Origin: Buddleja alternifolia | Taxonomy: Eukaryota > Streptophyta > Magnoliopsida > Lamiales > Scrophulariaceae | Length of the DNA: 64,000 nt | Reading direction: 5' to 3' | NCBI GenBank assembly: GCA_019426215.1 | Contig: CM033408.1 | Span: forward strand, 24,407,953-24,471,952 | Shown: in pieces, positions 59,457 to 64,000 of the stretch | Position numbering within the stretch: the first letter of the stretch is position 1 | Layout: each line of letters starts with the position of its first letter | Notes under the pieces: model-generated | What the model was told of the DNA's origin: nothing | What the model saw: the letters and a program-made list of their open reading frames with translations, nothing else | Databases searched by the model: none | Position numbers and translations under genes: made by a program

Positions 59457-59914
59457 GGGAAAATCGCATTTTTTGGCCTCCATATATTTGTCTTTTTTTC
59501 AATTTTAGTCCTATTCGTTAAGGAATTTCATATTGTATCTCTTAATTTTAAAGATTCTAACATTTGTTCTCCACCGAACTTACCGTCCAAAATTTTAACG
59601 GTCAATTCCGTAATTCAATATTTTAACTAGCTTTTTTGAGAGTTTTTGTATGTGAGTGACACATGATATTGTATAAAATATTGTGATATTGAATATAATC
59701 CATGTATGACTGCATTCACACACGAAATCTCCCCAAAAAAAGGTCAAAATATTGATTATGAAGTTGACCGCAAGTTAAATTTGGATGAAAAATTTTGGTT
59801 GATACCAAATGTGAGACCTTTTAAAAGTTATAGGACACAATGTAAGAATCTCGTAATGAATGAGATCCAAATTAAAAAAAAGCTAAACATATAGGACAAA
59901 AATGCAATTTTTCG
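59457..59914. mobile_element. MITE-like element with imperfect inverted ends
   Basis: The left end GGGAAAATCGCATTTTTTGGCC pairs imperfectly with the right end GGACAAAAATGCAATTTTTCG (inverted). Inner blocks such as TCTAACATTTG... and CAAATGTGAGACC also pair. No clean target duplication was found. It is related to the repeat at 32030-32340. Confidence 0.55.
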
Positions 59915-60462
59915 TAAAAGCAATGGACCTGTCAATATCTTATCTTGGTACGTTTCTTTCGTTTTTGGTAAATTTAGCCAAAGATCACAATAGAGACATG
60001 CATATTCCTTAACTAAATATAACTTAATAATATTTTATAGGTGGAAGAAATGTAACTAATTTGTTCACGTTTCCACACCTTGTTTAAGAATCTATTTGTC
60101 AAAAATAAATAAAATTACGTGTTAACATTTATATTTAGTACTTGAGTTAGTCAAGTGTCATTATTATTGCTCAAAATATAGCGAAATATGTTTTTTTTTA
60201 TTTTTTTGGGTGAATAAGGAAATTAATGAAAGAGACATATGATATACGCATAAGCCCATAATTTTATAGTAGATTGGGTGTAAGAGGGTTGATCTACTTT
60301 TTAACGTTTTTTAATATAATCATTGATATAATTAGGGATTGGATGATAAAAACTCTCCACCACAACCGTGATCTAAATGACGGAGTCATATGGGGAGCGG
60401 TATTTAATTAGCATTTTTGGATCTCAATTATATCATTATCTGGTATATTTGAATCTAATTTA
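59915..60462. other. AT-rich intergenic, nothing recognised
   Basis: No supported coding or repeat structure. Confidence 0.45.
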
Positions 60463-61064
60463 GGAAAAATTACACCTACACCTACTGTTATAATATGTAA
60501 TTACATAAACTAATCTTCTATAATTGAAATTATAAATACCTAACTCAATATAACTGAAATTTACATTTACCTCCCTGGAAACCCTCGGCCAATGGTCAAA
60601 CAATACTAAATGACATTTTTGCCTTTCACTTAAATTATTAAAAAAAAAAGGTTGAAATAATATTTTTATTACGGTCGTACCCCCTCTGATAATGTGTAAT
60701 TACCAAAATCTCCCTCTTGTTTTTGAAATTACCAATACCCCTCTAGAGGGGCTAATTGTAAGATTTTTAGGGGTTAAAATTGTAAAAAAAATTTAATACA
60801 TAGGGGGTGATTGTAAGAAGTGCATTATAACAAGGGAGGTTTGTGTAATTACAAAAATAAGAGGGGGGGGGGGGTTGTTGTAATTTTTTTTAAATGACAT
60901 TTAGACAGGGGAAAGTTCACGTGATGACGTCATCAAAAAAACTGATCTCAAGGGAGTAAATGTAATTTTTAATTATAGGGGGTTAGGTATTTATAATTTC
61001 AATTATAAGATGGTAAGTTTGTGTAATTACCTATTATAGCAGTGGGTATTAGTGTAATTATTCC
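60463..61064. mobile_element. MITE-like element with ~110-bp inverted arms
   Basis: The left arm (GGAAAAATTACA... through AATTGAAATTATAAATACCTAA) matches the inverted right arm (TTAGGTATTTATAATTTCAATT ... TGTAATTATTCC). The central part repeats GTGTAATTAC and G-run words and is non-coding. No target duplication was recognised. Confidence 0.65.
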
Positions 61065-61127
61065 GAGATGGTGTCAGACATGCATAGGGGGCATAAAACA
61101 AATACTCATTATTACACACAAGGACAC

Positions 61128-61277
61128 GGGTAATTCTATGGTACACCCGGACCATTGAGCCGGTGCCATCATTACCACACATTTGTGTTGGGATGATAAA
61201 AATCACATATCCCAACACAAATGTGTGGTAATGATGGCACCGGCTTCAATGGACCGAGTGCACCATAGATTTTTCCC
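61128..61277. mobile_element. 150-bp near-palindromic MITE
   Basis: The left arm (GGGTAATTCTATGGTACAC to TGTTGGGATGAT) and right arm (ATCCCAACACAAATGTG to CATAGATTTTTCCC) pair almost throughout, leaving only a short A-rich loop near 61198. AAGGACAC(G) flanks both ends (61120-61127/8 and 61278-61285/6), a perfect 8-9-bp duplication. GGG..CCC termini with an 8-bp duplication would fit hAT; 9 bp would fit Mutator. Confidence 0.88.
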
Positions 61278-61286
61278 AAGGACACG

Positions 61287-62440
61287 ATGATACTTTTCTG
61301 AGAAACTAAGTCTATGTACGGTTATGAATTTTGAAAATATTTTCATATTTTGGATCACCAAAAAATGAAAATACACGGTCCAAGCCAAATTCAACAGAAA
61401 ATGGTCAAATTTTAAATACACTACACATTCTCCTATATAACAACCAATCATTTCAATCTTTTCACAGTATTTTATCATTAATTACACTATCCCACTATCC
61501 AACTAATTATTTTTCTTACTTTTTCACATTTTATATAATAAAAATTCCTATTCAATTTTTCAAATATTCCAATTATTATTATTAAATAATATTTAATAAT
61601 ATATAATTAAAAAAAATATTGTGTGATTTAATATTTAATATTTCATATATATTTAATAATATGTGTACTTGAATTGAGACTTAATTAGTCATACTTTTAC
61701 CAAAAGTATATACAATATTGTGTAATTTATAATTTCATTTTAATAATTTCATTTGTTGTTTATTGGATTTTAAATTATACATTTTTAGCTTCTTAATATT
61801 CAAATAAATACCGATTGAATCTCAATTATTTCATTTTGGTACTGACATGGTATTTAATAGGGTTGCCCACGAGCCAAGCTCGAGCCGAGTCTCACCAAAT
61901 TTCTCGGCTCGAGCTCGAGCAAAGATTTTTTGTAACATCATAGTATCTCATTATAAGAAGATGGAAATAAATTTGCCTCAATCAAATTGGAAATAAAATA
62001 TTATATGTAAATGGAAAAAGAAATATAGAATTACTTATGCTCCAATCATATTTACACATTTCATAAAATATTGCATATATAGACCACATCCTATTTTTAT
62101 ATTTGTCCAATACGAACCGTATAATTACACTAACTATTATAAATATAGATGAGCAAAATTCAATTTTCTTGAACTTTTAAAATATAAAATTGAAAAGAAA
62201 ACACGAAATGGAAAAAGAATAAAAATCTAAAGCTAAAAATAAATGAACAGGTGACAAAAAAAAAAACTAAAAATGAAGGGCCCCCCATCCCCATCCTCCA
62301 AACCCATACCCGTCCCCCCCCCCCCCACCCCCCCCAACCCATGAACAGCCCCCACTGTCTGGCTATCTTTTTGTTTTTTTTTTTTTTTTGTCTTTTCATT
62401 CTATTTGTATAATATATATTAGAGCTATTAACGCTAATCA
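61287..62440. other. AT-rich intergenic with a possible hAT terminus
   Basis: At 61858-61920 a TAGGGTTGCCCACGAGCC block followed by GAGCTCGAGC words resembles hAT-type element ends. A C-run tract is at 62281-62340. No gene. Confidence 0.4.
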
Positions 62441-62508
62441 ACCCCCATGTCACGCAAAAGTGTCATTTTAGTCCCTCTTGTGAAAAAATTATCACTTTTA
62501 TCCCTCAT

Positions 62509-63396
62509 GTCCATAATTTGTACCCAGATGGTCCTTTTTTCGAAATTCCGACCAGATTTTCCGGCTATCCACGCATATATCATGCGCGTCTTCACGAGAA
62601 AATTTATAACTCATTATAGAAAGCTCGGATTTATGAACCATTTTCTTCCCATGAAACTAGACACATAGGGCTATCCACGCATATATTGCACATAATCAGG
62701 AGACGTCTAGAACAAAGCATTTTTGTATTAAAAATTAATTAGCTAAAAAACTGTGGGAAATGATGCTTAGCTAATTTTTTAATACAAAACTGTTTTATTT
62801 TAGACGTCTCCTAATTATGTGCGATATATCCGTGGATAGACCTATGTGTCTAGTTTCATGTGAAAAAAACTGTTCATGAATCCGAGCTTTCTACAATGAG
62901 TTATGAATTTTTCTCGTGAAGATGAGCACAGCTGTCTGCACAGCCGACAGATTTTTAGCTAATTTTTTAATAAAAAATTGCTTTGTTATAGACATCTTCT
63001 GATTATGTGCGATATATGCGTGGATAGCCCTATGTGTCTAGTTTCATAGGTAAAAAATGGTTCATGAATCCGAGCTTTTTACAATGAGTTATGAGTTTTC
63101 TCGTGAAGACGCGCACAGCTGTCTCCACAGCCGACAGATTTTTAGCTAATTTTTTAATACAAAACTGCTTTGTTCTAGACATCTCCTGATTATGTGCGAT
63201 TTATGCGTGGATATCCCTATGTGTCTAGTTTTATGGGAAGAAAACGGTTTGTGAATCCGAGCTTTCTACAATGAGTTATGAATTTTCTCGTGAAGACGCG
63301 CATGATATATGCGTGGATAGCCCTATTTTTCCGTGGGAAGCCGGAAAATCTGGTCGGAATGTCGAAAAAAGGACCATCTGGGTACAAATTATGGAC
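62509..63396. repeat. Fold-back element with 187-bp internal repeats
   Basis: The outer left arm GTCCATAATTTGTACCC-AGATGGTCC... CGACCAGATTTTCCGG is repeated inverted at the right (about 63335-63396). Inside, a unit marked by GATTATGTGCGAT, GTGTCTAGTTTCAT and TACAATGAGTTATGA...TTCTCGTGAA occurs once reversed (62565-62700) and three times forward (from about 62814, 63002 and 63189; period 187-188). The same words occur around 11040-11430. It is non-coding. Confidence 0.82.
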
Positions 63397-63409
63397 GAAA
63401 TCAAAATTT

Positions 63410-63436
63410 TAATATACATATATATATATATATATA
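63410..63436. repeat. TA microsatellite
   Basis: (TA)n directly after the fold-back element. Confidence 0.85.
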
Positions 63437-63690
63437 GGATATGGATCAAATACATCCCTTGCCATTAAGTAAGATATAAGACCCAATCTAGGCCTTTGAT
63501 CCAATTTGATCCCAAGGTCTACATTTAACACATTTAACTGATTTAATAATTTGTTTTAATTATGTAAAGGGCATTTTAGTCATTAAATTATAACTAACAG
63601 ATTCAATTTAATACACAGTATTAAATCAAATCCCCAGTTTCACGCGCCATAACCGATTTCATTATATTCTTTCCATAATCACATATATCA

Positions 63691-63816
63691 GCAAAATTGA
63701 TAAGAGATATTTTTTTACCCATTCAATTTATCATCAAATCGGTTGTTTTCCAACAAAATTGATTCGAGATATTGTTTTACCCGTTCAATTCATCATCAAA
63801 TCGGTTGTTTTCCAGC
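63691..63816. repeat. 62-bp tandem duplication
   Basis: Two copies starting (G/A)CAAAATTGAT at 63691 and 63753, each ending AATCGGTTGTTTTCCA; a third start is at 63815. The surrounding stretch to 64000 has a TTC-rich leader-like composition and a 74-codon frame (63743-63967), perhaps the start of a gene or element that lies beyond the window. Confidence 0.8.
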
Positions 63817-64000
63817 AAAATTCGAGATCGGCGCTGTAAAGATCGAAGGATATGCAGAAATCGAATCCCTATTCATCATCTGCTTCTGTTTTCAATTCAA
63901 TTTTTTCTTAATTCTTCTTCTGTTATCATTTATGAGTCTGCAAATCATCATTAAGCAACTGATCTAATGTAATAGATAGAGTGAATTTGAACAAACGGGT

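Noticed and set aside
59457..59914. Target duplication for the MITE-like element
   Set aside because: Only partial TAAAAG similarity at the two ends, not convincing as a duplication.

Overview
The window looks like nuclear DNA of a flowering plant, most likely a eudicot. It is AT-rich, has an intron-rich ABCG/PDR transporter gene with GT-AG introns, and is packed with plant-type transposons (MuDR/MULE, CACTA, Helitron, Ty1/copia, Ty3/gypsy remnants, Tourist and other MITEs). I cannot name the species. No RNA gene or CRISPR array was seen.

The only gene that appears intact is a full-size pleiotropic-drug-resistance ABC transporter on the minus strand (ATG 57448, stop 47044). I could trace 23 exons whose lengths sum to 4344 nt with no frame break, giving a 1447-residue protein with two nucleotide-binding domains and two membrane domains. 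It most resembles the ABCG37/PDR9-type clade. A second, nearly identical copy of only its last exon plus flanking intron lies 25 kb away (21973-22766). That copy is cut by a copia element, so it is probably the remnant of a tandem gene duplicate.

Layout. 1-760: non-coding sequence, possibly the tail of a gypsy element. 764-9078: a decayed MuDR-type MULE (about 230-bp terminal repeats, 10-bp target duplication with one mismatch). It carries a broken transposase on the minus strand and a GRF zinc-finger/coiled-coil passenger gene on the plus strand, and is split by a solo copia LTR (5345-7253, duplication AAAGT). 9870-15293: a non-autonomous CACTA-like element with two small MULE-type MITEs nested in it, each with a perfect 9-bp duplication. 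15732-18059: a Helitron-like element containing three 367-bp tandem repeats. 18436-19460: copia pol remnant. 19470-21050: decayed replication-protein-A-like gene. 21973-22766: transporter last-exon duplicate. 22767-26214: 5' part of a Tork/Tnt1-like copia element fused to the 3' end of a CACTA element with a Ulp1-like peptidase tail (26215-27011), followed by a broken plant-mobile-domain gene (27012-27467). 27480-34340: mostly AT-rich intergenic DNA with a reversed LTR fragment and small MITEs. 34400-44824: a complete SIRE-type copia element (10.4 kb, duplication ACAAG) with an additional ORF after pol, itself inserted into a 150-bp MITE. 45871-46991: a second Helitron-like element of the same family as the first, sitting about 50 bp after the transporter stop codon. 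47044-57448: the transporter. 57500-64000: its promoter side, then AT-rich DNA with MITEs and a large fold-back repeat (62509-63396).

The transposons nest repeatedly, so the insertion order can be read: MULE before solo LTR, CACTA before its two MITEs, MITE before SIRE copia, and transporter duplication before the Tork copia. I found no wholly new multi-gene system. The most interesting signals are the Helitron pair (one probably altering the transporter's 3' end), the MULE with its GRF passenger, and the additional ORF of the SIRE element. All boundaries and exon edges were read by eye and may be off by a base or two.
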